Assembly (NCBI RefSeq): GCF_018320785.1
Contig: NC_054875.1
Location: 898,501 to 962,500, forward strand
DNA: 64,000 nt
Reading direction: 5' to 3'
Source of the DNA: Cheilinus undulatus
Lineage: Eukaryota; Chordata; Actinopteri; Labriformes; Labridae
The notes beneath the pieces are model-generated. The model worked only from the letters and a program-made list of their open reading frames with translations. It made no database searches and was not told the origin of the DNA. The position numbers and the translations under genes were made by a program. Shown here in pieces: positions 1 to 11,685 of this stretch (position 1 is the stretch's first letter; each line of letters begins with the position of its first letter).

Positions 1-685
1 GTGGATAGGAAAGGACTTAGGAGGAAATTTTTTGGACCTTTTGAACCACAGACCTCAGATCCAGGATTTTCTGCTTCAGAGCTTCGTGCTGCTGACAGCG
101 TCATATTTCCTGATGTGGCCTTCACACTTAAAGCAGGTAGGAAAATAGCAGCTACAGAGTTTTATTGTGCAGTAATGGTACGAAGGGCTGAGAATGATCT
201 AAGTGAGATTTTTACCTCCAATCATGTGGTCTAATTATTGACGGTTTACCGCCCACCCCTGAAGGTAACATCCGTGCTCACAGGGAGGAAAACCTTTAAA
301 TGCGTGTTAAAAGGAAACAAACTCATACCTGCTGATGTTTAGAAAGCTCAGAGGAACACCTGACTACCTGGAGTCTGATCTGAAGTTGTTTGTGGTTGAA
401 CTGTCTTTGCTCTGAAGGGAACTACAAACATCCTTTATTTGTTGGAGTTAAAGTCTGACTTCCTGGCTAGTGCCGTGACTTTCAGTCGACTAACGGCTTA
501 AGAACTGAAGAGAGAAGAATTCTTCCTTTCAGAAAACCCGGGACAGACAGGTGTGTGATAGGTCTGTGTTCATGCATGAGGAAGGCTGACTCCTCTGCGT
601 CGTCTGTTTGGTCTGTGTGCTAACTTCCTGTCTGACATCTCCTCGCTCCGTTTCTCCTCCAGCAGCGTCCGCCTGGTGAGAGAGG
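1..685. other. Left-edge spacer and probable 5' leader of the zinc-finger gene
   Basis: A frame open from the window edge runs to a stop near 234 (77 codons on +). I do not recognise it and nothing else supports it as coding. The stretch 235-600 holds no feature I can name. At about 640-665 a pyrimidine-rich run ends in CAG, which looks like a 3' splice site just before the ATG at 686, so the zinc-finger gene may have an untranslated first exon upstream. That is inference. Confidence 0.3.
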
Positions 686-3600
686 ATGGACGGCGTCAGC
701 TGGAGCACCACGCGGCCCCCGGAGTCGTTCAGCCGCTCCAAGACGACCACGGACACTCTGACAAGGCTCGCCAGCTTCATCGCCCGGGCGGACGCCAAAC
801 AACAGCGGGCCCAGCGCCCTCAGACGACCCCGTCGTCCTCCTACGTCTGTCAGGAGTGCGACCAGGGCTTCGCTCGCTCAGCCGACCTGCTTCACCATCA
901 AGAGGTGACGCACACGCTGCCCAAACCTCACCGCTGCAACTCCTGTGGGCGGGGCTTCTCACTGCGCTCGTCTCTGCAGCTGCACAGGTGCGACCATGGC
1001 GCCTCCGCCTGTGTGCTCTGTCACGGAGCCTCGCCGCTCAGCTCTCCGTGTCTGGCGTGCATGTCTCGGAGTTCTGACCCAATCAGACTGCAGAATAAGT
1101 CGCCCCACCTCCAGCCCTGCCTACTAGACAACACCCCTTATGCATGTGCGCCATGTGGGCGGGGCTTTAGCCAGAAACAGGCTCTACTGCACCACCAGCA
1201 GGCCGGCTGCAGTGAGCCGCCATCACCATCACGAATCGTCGACGTCAGCAGCCTCCCTGATGATTCGCCGCCTGTTTCAGAGGCTGGCTCCGCCCACTCT
1301 GACTCTGCCCGCTCTGACTCCTCAGTGGGGCAGAGCTTGGCGCCCAGCAAGTGTGACGTCTGCTCCAGAAGCTTCCGCACAGAGACTGGACTTCACCGCC
1401 ACAGAGAGACGAACCATGGCGAGGAGCGTCTGAGCGCTGCACAGGGACCGCCGACCAAAGATGGAGGAGGAGGTAAAACAGGTTTAATCATCATAAAAAA
1501 AGGGGCGGGGCTAATCAGTGACCTGTCTGATTATAATGGCTGAGATTAGGCTAATCTGGATTATCAGTACCAATATTCAAACATCCAACATCCAATCACA
1601 TCCAACCATCCAGTCACATCCAACCATCCAATCACATCCAACCATCCAGTCACATCCAACCATCCAATCACATCCAACCATCCAGTCACATCCAACCATC
1701 CAATCACATCCAACCATCCAATCACATCCAACCATCCAGTCACATCCAACCATCCAATCACATCCAACCATCCAATCACATCCAACCATCCAATCACATC
1801 CAACCATCCAATCACATCCAACCATCCAATCACATCCAACCATCCAATCACATCCAACCATCCAATCACATCCAACCATCCAATCACATCCAACCATCCA
1901 ATCACATCCAACCATCCAATCACATCCTACCATCCAATCACATCCGACCATCCAGTCACATCTTACCCTCCAATCACATCCAACCATCCAATCACATCCT
2001 ACCATCCAATCACATCCAACATCCAATCACATCCAACATCCAATCACATCCAACATCCAGTCACATCCAACATCCAATCACATCCAACATCCAATCACAT
2101 CCAACATCCAGTCACATCCAACATCCAATCACATCCAACATCCAATCACATCCAACCATCCAGTCACATCCGACCATCCAGTCACATCCTACCATCCAAT
2201 CACATCCAACCATCCAATCACATCCAACATCCAATCACATCCAACATCCAATCACATCCAACATCCAGTCACATCCGACCATCCAGTCACATCCTACCAT
2301 CCAATCACATCCAACCATCCAATCACATCCAACATCCAATCACATCCAACATCCAATCACATCCAACATCCAGTCACATCCAACATCCAATCACATCCAA
2401 CCATCCAGTCACATCCGACCATCCAGTCACATCCGACCATCCAGTCACATCTTACCCTCCAATCACATCCTACCATCCAATCACATCCTACCATCCAGTC
2501 ACATCCTACCATCCAATCACATCCTACCATCCAATCACATCCTACCATCCAATCACATCCTACCATCCAGTCACATCCAACATCCAATCACATCCAACAT
2601 CCAATCACATCCAACATCCAATCACATCCAACATCCAGTCACATCCAACATCCAATCACATCCAACATCCAATCACATCCAACCATCCAGTCACATCCGA
2701 CCATCCAGTCACATCTTACCCTCCAATCACATCCTACCATCCAATCACATCCAACCCTCCAATCACATCCAACATCCAATCACATCCAACATCCAATCAC
2801 ATCCAACATCCAGTCACATCCAACATCCAATCACATCCAACATCCAATCACATCCAACATCCAATCACATCCAACATCCAGTCACATCCAACATCCAATC
2901 ACATCCAACATCCAATCACATCCAACATCCAGTCACATCCAACATCCAATCACATCCAACATCCAATCACATCCTACCATCCAGTCACATCCGACCATCC
3001 AGTCACATCCTACCATCCAATCACATCCAACCATCCAATCACATCCAACATCCAATCACATCCAACATCCAATCACATCCAACATCCAGTCACATCCAAC
3101 CATCCAATCACATCCAACCATCCAATCACATCCAACCATCCAATCACATCCAACCATCCAATCACATCCTACCATCCAATCACATCCAACCATCCAATCA
3201 CATCCAACCATCCAATCACATCCAACCATCCAATCACATCCTACCATCCAATCACATCCAACATCCAATCACATCCAACCATCCAATCACATCCAACCAT
3301 CCAATCACATCCAACCATCCAATCACATCCTACCATCCAATCACATCCAACATCCAATCACATCCAACCATCCAATCACATCCAACCATCCAATCACATC
3401 CAACCATCCAATCACATCCTACCATCCAATCACATCCAACCATCCAATCACATCCAACCATCCAATCACATCCGACCATCCAGTCACATCCTACCATCCA
3501 ATCACATCCAACCCTCCAATCACATCCAACATCCAATCACATCCAACATCCAATCACATCCAACATCCAGTCACATCCGACCATCCAGTCACATCCGACC

Positions 3601-6230
3601 ATCCAGTCACATCCTACCATCCAATCACATCCAACATCCAATCATCTCATCTAACATCCAATCACATCTAACATCCAGTCACATCCAATATCCAGTCACA
3701 TCCAACATCCAATCACATCCAACCATCCAGTCACATCCAACATCCAGTCACATCCAACATCCAATCACATCCAACATCCAATTACATCCAACATCTAATC
3801 ACATCCAACATCCAATCACATCCAACATCCAGTCACATCCGACCATCCAGTCACATCCTACCATCCAATCACATCCAACCATCCAATCACATCTAACATC
3901 CTAATCACATCAACATCCAATCATACATCTAACATCCAGTCACATCAACATCCAATCACATCCAACATCCAAGTCATCCAACCATCTGTCACATCCGACC
4001 ATCCAATCACATCTTACCCTCCAATCACATCCGACAATCCAATTACATCTACCATCAATCACATCCAACATCTAGTCACATCAATATCCAATCACATCCA
4101 ACATCATCAATCACATCTAAATCATCTAGTCACATCTTATCAATCACATCCAATCATACCATCTCCAATTACATCCAATCAACATTCATCTAGTTACATT
4201 CAACATCTAATCCGACATCCATTTTATCTAATCACATATCCTACATCTAATTACATCATCTAACATCTAATCACATCTAACATCATCTAGTCATCACATC
4301 CAACCATCCAGTCACATCCGACCATCCAGTCACATCCGACCATCCAGTCACATCTTACCCTCCAATCACATCCTACCATCCAATCACATCCTACCATCCA
4401 ATCACATCCAACCCTCCAATCACATCCAACATCCAATCACATCCAACATCCAATCACATCCAACATCCAATCACATCCAACCCTCCAATCACATCCAACA
4501 TCCAATCACATCCAACCATCCAATCACATCCAACCATCCAATCACATCCAGCCATCCAATCACATCCAACCATCCAGTCACATCCAACCATCCAGTCACA
4601 TCCGACCATCCAGTCACATCTTACCCTCCAATCACATCCTACCATCCAATCACATCCTACCATCCAATCACATCCAACCCTCCAATCACATCCAACATCC
4701 AATCACATCCAACATCCAATCACATCCAACATCCAATCACATCCAACCCTCCAATCACATCCAACATCCAATCACATCCAACATCCAATCACATCCAACC
4801 ATCCAATCACATCCAACCATCCAATCACATCCAGCCATCCAATCACATCCTACCATCCAATCACATCCTAAATGGTTTGAAGAGGAAACAAGTGTAGGGA
4901 AAAAGTGGTGAAAAGCAGCTAAAAAGTGGTGATAGAAGTTAAAATTTGGCATGGATAAATATTTCCCACCCCTAATCAATAAAGAGCTTCCTCTGTCTCC
5001 CTGACAGTCACAGCTCCTTATCATTAAAATGTTTTAACCCTTGCATGTCTAGATGATGCTCCAATCACTTTCTGTTTCCTTCCAGGTGGAGGAAATCTCC
5101 GTCTGAATGGCGCTCCAGTGAAAAAGTCCCACGCCAAACATAAGCTCCTGAGCTGTCGGTCATGTGACCTGGTGTTCAGGAGCACGTCGAAGCTCTACCT
5201 GCACAGGAAGGAGAAACACAGCAGGGAGAAGATCGTCAGGAAGGAGCCCAGGCCCATGGGCATCAGACGGAGGAGAGCCGGAGCATACCCGTGCCAGGTC
5301 TGTGGGAAAGTCTTCCTCCATCACCTCTCACTGAGAGCGCATTACAGACACCACTCAGAGCTGAGCTACACCGCCGCCAGAGACCGACACCACTCAGAGC
5401 TTAGCTACACCGCCGCCAGAGACCGACACCACTCAGAGCTTAGCTACACCGCCGCCAGAGACCGACACCACTCAGAGCTTAGCTACACCGCCGCCAGAGA
5501 CCGACACCACTCAGAACTGAGCTACACCGCCGCCAGAGACCGACACCACTCAGAGCTGAGCTACACCACTGCCAGAGACCGACACCACTCAGAGCTGAGC
5601 TACATCGCCGCCAGAGACCGACACCACTCAGAGCTGAGCTACACCGCTGCCAGAGACACACAGGTGCCTGACGGGGGCGCCAGAGACTCTGAAGTACCAG
5701 AGAACAGACCAGACGCTGTCAGACCGACCTCAGAGGGTAGCAAGACCATCGGAACTGGACCAGGGAGGCCCAGGAAGCTGAATTCAGGATGGGGACGTGA
5801 GGTTCCTTCAGGGACTCAGAGAGAAGTGCCTGAGGAGGAGGAGGAGGAGGAGGAGGAGTTAGAAGAGGAGGAGGAAGAGGGGATGCTAGAAGAGGAAGAA
5901 GAAGAGGAGGAGGAGGAGGAGGAGGAGGAGGAGGAGGAGTTCCCATGCCCGTCCTGTCCGGAGGTGTTCTCCGTTCAGTCTCAGCTCAGGGATCACGTGG
6001 AGCTGCATCAGTCGTCGGTGAGGTGGCGGCGCTGCAGCGTCTGCACCAACGCCATGGACACGAGGAAGAGGCCGCGCTCTAAGAGACAGAGACTGTACCA
6101 CTGCGTACCGTGTCAGCAGGGCTTCTCTAGGCTGGACTCCTTCCTCCAGCACTGTCAGGAGCACCTGAGGGCCCGGGTGGAGGAGGACTGCATCAGGGAG
6201 GGATACGGCCCCCCGGCCAGCAAAGCATGA
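686..6230 (+). CDS. C2H2 zinc-finger protein, two coding exons (686-1472, 5086-6230), 643 residues
   Basis: Probable nuclear DNA-binding protein. Exon 1 ends at the donor GAG|GTAAAA (phase 1) and exon 2 starts after TTCCTTCCAG; the join keeps one open frame to TGA at 6228-6230. Eight C2H2-like fingers are visible: residues about 53-76, 82-104 (last ligands irregular), 152-175 (C2HC), 222-244, 286-307, 332-352, and two near the C terminus beginning FPCPSC and YHCVPC. The fingers are separated by long linkers, unlike KRAB-type arrays, and no KRAB, SCAN or BTB domain is visible. Exon 2 carries eight in-frame copies of a 13-residue repeat directly after finger 6, then an acidic tract of almost uninterrupted Glu (about 5830-5940). 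The intron is filled by a CATCCAATCA-type minisatellite. I do not recognise the orthologue. The family call is firm; a specific function is not claimed. Confidence 0.85.
1583..4870. repeat. 17/18-bp minisatellite, about 3.3 kb, in the zinc-finger gene intron
   Basis: The unit is close to CCATCCAATCACATCCAA, with a common 17-bp variant lacking one C and substitutions such as CCTACC, CGACC and CAGTCA. The block 3640-4310 is more degenerate, with indels, and cleaner copies resume after it. Because 18 is a multiple of 3, one + frame stays open for 717 codons as a repeated six-residue motif. That frame is an artefact of the array and overlaps the intron. Confidence 0.97.
5349..5661 (+). repeat. 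39-bp in-frame coding tandem repeat, eight copies, in zinc-finger exon 2
   Basis: Each copy encodes RHHSELSYTAARD, with two Thr/Ile substitutions late in the array. The first copy contains the final His of finger 6 (HYRHH), so the repeat grew from the end of a real finger plus its linker. Copies are nearly identical at the DNA level, pointing to recent or homogenised expansion. Length 39 bp preserves the frame. Confidence 0.95.
5828..5940 (+). repeat. GAG/GAA trinucleotide-rich tract encoding poly-Glu
   Basis: Runs of GAG and GAA codons, with a few Leu, Gly and Met interruptions, lie between the 13-residue repeats and finger 7 of the zinc-finger protein. The tract is in frame. It is a simple repeat likely to vary in length. 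Confidence 0.9.
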
Positions 6231-6645
6231 TGGGCCGTCTGAATGTGGAACAGTCAAATACCTTTATGCCTTGAAGAGGTGGAGGGGAGGGTTCCTGTAG
6301 TCATGGGTTCATTCATCGAGCATCCACAGCGTCTCGTCTCTGCCTGGTCGGTTTGGCGTTTCCGTGTTAGAATGGCCTCGAACCAGAATTTAAGCCAGAG
6401 TTAATCCAGATTAGGCCAGTGGAGTGTAGGGCCAGAGGATTTTTAATTTCAGATTAGAAATCCCAAATCAACAAACAAGCTGTTTCTCAATTACCAGGCA
6501 AGAACAGGAGAACAAAACATACAAGAAAAACCGTTACCTCTGGCCCTTTAAGGGAGTTCAGACGGAATAGAGAATCAGAATATCTTTAAAAAAGTTTTAT
6601 TTTAAGTTCCCCTTTTTAGTTTTCCACAAAGAAATGAAAAAGAAA
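6231..6645. other. Probable 3' UTR and spacer after the zinc-finger gene
   Basis: The sequence becomes AT-richer after about 6430. I see no further coding exon and no strong AATAAA signal in the first 400 bases. Confidence 0.4.
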
Positions 6646-7115
6646 GATCAAAGAGCGGAACACTGGTGATGTAACATTCTGGAATGTTAGAATGTTACAT
6701 CTAGAAATAAAAGAATGTTATTGCACCAGTGTAACATTCCGTCATCCTTTGATCTTCGTTGAGTTAATCCAAACAAAAAGAAAAAATCTTTTTTATCTTG
6801 TCGTCTTTGTTTGGATAAAAAATGAAGATCAAAGAGCGGAACGCTGGTGATGTAACATTCTGGAATGTTAGAATGTTACATCTAGAAATAAAAGAATGTT
6901 ATTGCACCAGTGTAACATTCCGTCATCCTTTGATCTTCGTTGAGTTAATCCAAACAAAAAGAAAAAATCTTTTTTATCTTGTCGTCTTTGTTTGGATAAA
7001 AAATGAAGATCAAAGAGCGGAACGCTGGTGATGTAACATTCTGGAATGTTAGAATGTTACATCTAGGGAAACAAAAGAATGTTGCATCCCCAGCGTTCTG
7101 TTCTTTGGTCCTTAA
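6646..7115. repeat. 181-bp tandem repeat, about 2.6 copies, built from a short inverted-repeat element
   Basis: Copies beginning GATCAAAGAGCGGAAC start at 6646, 6827 and 7008, exactly 181 bp apart, and are almost identical. Each holds complementary blocks around GTAACATTC and GAATGTTAC, so single strands could fold into hairpins. The same word set recurs singly at 7650-7830, 8480-8645 and 56480-56625, which suggests that a non-autonomous mobile element was tandemly amplified here. Confidence 0.85.
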
Positions 7116-7644
7116 AGCTTCCTTTATTTGATCCGACACAAAAACATCAAAACCATCAGGATGAAGAAAAGCAAACGGTCTTTTTGGAGAATTTTATGTT
7201 TGTTTTCTGCATTTATTCTTAAAGAGCCAAAGGCAGATTTTCACCATGTTTTATTTTCTTATTGCTGATTTTGGATTCCTCGTTTAAAATCATCAACCCT
7301 TCGGCTGTAAACTGCAGACGTTTTCATCTGATCGTTTTTGAACTCAGGATTAAAATGAAAGACTGGAACACTGGAGCTAAAACTGAAGAGCACACGGCCC
7401 TTTAGACAGGCAGCCTCTTCTTTATTCAAATAACGAAGCTTCTTTCATAAATGTATTCATATTTAACTTTAGTATTGTTGTGTTATAGTTGTACTATTAC
7501 CTCCAGTTCATAAGAATATTGTTTTCAGTGTTTTTTATAACTGAATGTTATCACGGCTTAGATTAAACGTTGTCAAACCAGACATCGGAGAATTCTTAGT
7601 GATGACCCCTGGGCTATAACATCCTCTTTCTTCCTCTGTATGGG

Positions 7645-7830
7645 ACCTGGTGCAGGTCTGGGGAAAACAATGTTACATCCCCAGTGTTTCATTCTTTGAC
7701 CCTCTTTTTTAATCCTGAACATAAAATCCATCAGATGTTTTTTTTTTTTATCTCATTTTTTTGTTTGGCTCAGAAAAGTTCGATCAAAGGATAAAAGAAG
7801 AGAACACTGGGGCTATAACATTCTATATCT
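7645..7830. mobile_element. Dispersed short inverted-repeat (MITE-like) element, diverged copy
   Basis: The segment starts at GGTGCAGGTCTGGGG followed by AATGTTACATCCCCAGTG, and ends with GAACACTGGGGCTATAACAT, an approximate inverse of the start. The centre is T-rich. No coding capacity is visible. It shares words with 6646-7115 and 8480-8645. Confidence 0.6.
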
Positions 7831-8477
7831 GTCCTATGTCGGTGACCAGCAGCCTGTAGCCCAGTCCTCAGTTCTGGTGTAGAGTCCAGACTAAACCCTA
7901 GGTAGAGTCTAGTTCAGGTCTAACGTTGGCGTGTCATTGTTGGTCAGGTTGATCTGCTCTCGCAGAGATTTACGTCCAAACCAGCTGAAATATTGTCACT
8001 GCTTTAACCAATCAGAGAAAAGCATTTTAACCCAGTGTCTGTTCCAGCGCTGCCTCTGTCTACTGTCGCTAACAGGCTAACGGCTAAAGTAACCTATGCT
8101 AACTGCCGTTAATCCTCAAACAGAGCCGAGCGTGGAGGAAAAGTAGAAGAATGTAATCCAGGTGGTTATTAAAGACTACAGCCCAAACCTGGAGCAACAA
8201 CACTGACCTCTAGTGGTGAGATCACTGATAACATGAGCTGGTTTAACAGAGGAAGTGAGCCGCGCTCGTGAAATAGCAGTTACAGCCGCTAAATCCTCCG
8301 CTCAAAGTTATCCCGTCTCTCAGAACCATCGCCATGGCGACCAGATTTTACTTTAACCCTCAGAGGAGGAAGACTTCAGTCACAATCAGCCTCGAATGTT
8401 AGAAGAACTAAACAGTCTAAAGGAAGAACTAACCTTCAAACTGGACCAGGTCTAAGCTAACACACACCCAGAGCTGG

Positions 8478-8645
8478 TGCAGGTGAGGGAAAAGAATGTT
8501 ACATCCCCAGTGTTCTGTTCTTTGATCATTCTTTTTTATCCAAACAAAAATGATGAGAATTTTTTTTTTCTTTATACAAAGAAGGAGACAAAATCAAATA
8601 AACGTGATTCTTCTTTGGGCTATAACATTCTTTTATTTCTCTTGG
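8478..8645. mobile_element. Dispersed short inverted-repeat (MITE-like) element
   Basis: It opens with GGTGCAGGTGAGGGAAAAGA, then AATGTTACATCCCCAGTG, and closes with GGGCTATAACATTCTTTT. The two ends are imperfect inverted repeats. It is followed immediately by a (GT)n microsatellite. Confidence 0.6.
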
Positions 8646-8657
8646 TCGCCTGGTGCT

Positions 8658-8658
<1 letters not shown>

Positions 8659-8709
<51 letters not shown>

Positions 8710-8738
8710 TGTGTGTGTGTGTGTGTGGGGGGGGGGGG
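8659..8738. repeat. (GT)n microsatellite followed by a G-run
   Basis: About 70 bases of GT dinucleotide with a few GG interruptions run into about ten consecutive G. It is intergenic. Confidence 0.97.
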
Positions 8739-10057
8739 ATAAAAAGACAAAACACATGATTTTTATTTAAATTAGACCTGATGAAGCTTGAAGAGGAGTG
8801 GCCTCAGACTGTTCTGTGGACGATCCCTTGCAGAGATCTTTCTCCTGGAGTTTATTCTCCATCATGAGGAGAACGTGAGCGTCTGAAGGTCAGACGTCTC
8901 TTCAGCTGGATTTGATTTAACTCTCCTGTGTTTTTGCAGTCAGGGGGTAAAGTAGGCCCTGGGTCGTCGTGGTGGATCTCATGTTCTCTGAATTTCAGCT
9001 CAGCAGGAGTAAAACGTCTGTTCAGAGTTTCTTCTAGTGTCGTCCTGAGATCAGAATGAAAGCAGGAAGTTTACAGAACATGTCTGAGCGCTGTAATGGT
9101 CTGTCAGGGTTTAGATGTTCTCTGTTTGGGTTCCTTTAAATCTAAGAAGTCTACCTGGTGGTAAAAACCTGTGAGAGGGCAGCAGAGGCTCCGGGGCTTT
9201 CTATGGGGGTAGAAACCCTGAACATGAGGCCTAATGAGGTCTGCTAGGGGTGTCCCCACACCTGCGTACCTCTGTTCTGATGAACAGTAAGACCAGACGG
9301 TGGGAGGCTCCTGAACATGAGCCGTGTTTAGTTTAAACTCTGATTCAGCTCTACTCTGAGTTTATAGAACATTTTAGTTTAAAATGAACACAAATGATTT
9401 TTGTCACTGTGCTCCAATCTGCAGTTTTCCCAGAATGCCTATGGGCATTTTACTCTTTTTTTCACCATGAGTGAAGTTGCCCCTCGGTCCCTCCTGTGGC
9501 GGTGAGGGTGTGCTAACTATTATGGACTAGAGTAAACGGTTCAGTCTGTGTTAGCTGGAGTTTACCTGAGTTTACTTTACCTCAGAAATGTTTCCTGATA
9601 TTTTCAGTCAGTTATCTCCAGTCTGTTAAAGCTGAGCGCTCGTCCTCATGGCACGTTCTGTCCTCGGCGTTTTAGCGGTAATATTTTACCCCACACTATC
9701 AAAAATTAGTTTTACTATCATAAAAATGTCTCATGATTATAAACTGATGTAAAAGAGTGCATCTGTCTGATCCTCTATGCAAACGTCCCTGCATGCTCGA
9801 TGAAAGAACCCAGACCAGAACCATCAGGAGGACTTCAGCTGCTGGTTTTAGTGCTGCTGTGAACACGTCAGAAATATTTAAAGGGTTTGAAGCTTCCATT
9901 TTCTCAGTCTTTTGGAGATGAGTTTGTAGAAGACGTGATTAAAAATGAACTTTTCACAACCTTTGAGTGGTCTGTTCCTTTAAATGTTAAACTTTGTTCA
10001 GCTCATCCTGATCCCCCAGCCCCTCACACCTAGACCTTGTACCTATGTGTCCTGTCC
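8739..10057. other. Intergenic DNA with no recognised gene
   Basis: I see short open frames only, no plausible splice-linked exons and no RNA gene. Confidence 0.5.
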
Positions 10058-10709
10058 AGGGTAGGGTGTCCTGGTCCTGTTGGATGGAGGGTAGGGTGTC
10101 CTGGTCCTGTTGGATGGAGGGTAGGGTGTCCTGGTCCTGTTGGATGGAGGGTAGGGTGTCCTGGTCCTGTTGGATGGAGTGTAGGCTGTCCTGGTCCTGT
10201 TGGATGGAGGGTAGGGTGTCCTGGTCCTGTTGGATGGAGGGTAGGGTGTCCTGGTCCTGTTGGATGGAGGGTAGGGTGTCCTGGTCCTGTTGGATGGAGT
10301 GTAGGCTGTCCTGGTCCTGTTGGATGGAGGGTAGGGTGTCCTGGTCCTGTTGGATGGAGGGTAGGGTGTCCTGGTCCTGTTGGATGGAGGGTAGGGTGTC
10401 CTGGTCCTGTTGGATGGAGTGTAGGCTGTCCTGGTCCTGTTGGATGGAGTGTAGGCTGTCCTGGTCCTGTTGGATGGAGGGTAGGCTGTCCTGGTCCTGT
10501 TGAATGGAGGGTAGGGTGTCCTGGTCCTGTTGGATGGAGGGTAGGGTGTCCTGGTCCTGTTGGATGGAGGGTAGGGTGTCCTGGTCCTGTTGGATGGAGG
10601 GTAGGGTGTCCTGGTCCTGTTGGATGGAGGGTAGGGTGTCCTGGTCCTGTTGGATGGAGGGTAGGGTGTCCTGGTCCTGTTGGATGGAGGGTAGGGTGTC
10701 CTGGTCCTG
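10058..10709. repeat. 30-bp minisatellite, about 22 copies, intergenic
   Basis: The unit is about GGGTAGGGTGTCCTGG plus TCCTGTTGGATGGA, with exactly 30 bp spacing. Variation is limited to a few positions (GGGTAGGG or GTGTAGGC). All frames stay open on both strands because 30 is divisible by 3; the 239- and 228-codon frames here are repeat artefacts. Confidence 0.97.
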
Positions 10710-10989
10710 GTTCCAGACTGTTTCATCATTTAAATTCTGTCAGTTTGATTCTTTAAAAGTTTTCATTATCGTGTGTGTCATGGTTTTGGTTCCTCTAGTC
10801 TAGTTCATTCATAAATATAATGGCGGGCCTCCACTGGGGGGCGCTGCAGAGCTTCAGGGGAGGCGTGGAACCATAAACCAGGAACAGGTGATCTGCTTTG
10901 TGAACCTCTGCATGGAGCTGAATGAACAGACTGATCAGTTTAAGGCAGTGATACTCAGCGTGATCATTAGTGGCTCTTTGACGGCTTCA

Positions 10990-11215
10990 TTTTGAATATT
11001 CCCCACGAAAACCTTAAAAATGGGAAACTTTTGTCCCCCTTTGTACCATTTTTGACACTTTTCATCCATTTAAGCATCCTTTTGTCATCAAACACCACCT
11101 TTTTCCTACTTTTTGCCTGTTTTTGCCACTCTTGGCTGCTTTTTCTACTCTTTTTTTGCCTTGTTTTTCTACCTGTTACTCATTTTTTGTCCCTTCTCAC
11201 CCATCTTCTTTTTCT
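10990..11215. repeat. Degenerate pyrimidine-rich repeat (TTTTGCCACTTTTT type)
   Basis: Loose repeats of TTTTTGCC, CACTTTT and CTTTTTCTAC occur here. The same words flank the Tc1-like element (13980-14040 and 15240-15285), and the complementary form fills 34010-34490. It is an old, decayed low-complexity family. Confidence 0.6.
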
Positions 11216-11685
11216 TAGACTGAGGCTCTCAGAGGTGTTTTTCAGCAGTTTGGCTCTTTGGTTGGGGAACGCTGCTTTAAGGATTATCAGAGCAGAATAA
11301 TCAGGAAGTATCGGCGATAAATTCATGACTGAAACCAAATAACTGATGACCTGTAAAGATGTTTAAGAACATGTGCAGACCAAAATATCAACGATGTCAA
11401 AATGTGAAAAATATTTAAAATTAGACATAAATGTGTGAAAATGTGGTTTTTAAAATCTGAATCTTTGTGTGGGTGGGGGTTCACAGAGTAGGGGGGGCCT
11501 GGACCCATCCTCTCTCCGCTCAGCCTGTCCTCCGGGCCTCGTGGTGGCGCTGTTGGTTCAGCAGACATGCTACCGAACAGGAAGCTCTCTGGTTATTTCC
11601 GGTTCTTCTCCGCACGTTTTCCCTTCCGCGGTTTGAGAAACGACTTTCAGACGGTGGTGTCGGTCTGTGATCCTCGGTATTCATC

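Noticed and set aside
1518-3671. 717-codon + strand open frame of repeated IQSHPT
   Set aside because: It is the translation of an 18-bp intronic minisatellite. It overlaps the zinc-finger intron and has no coding signature beyond repeat periodicity.
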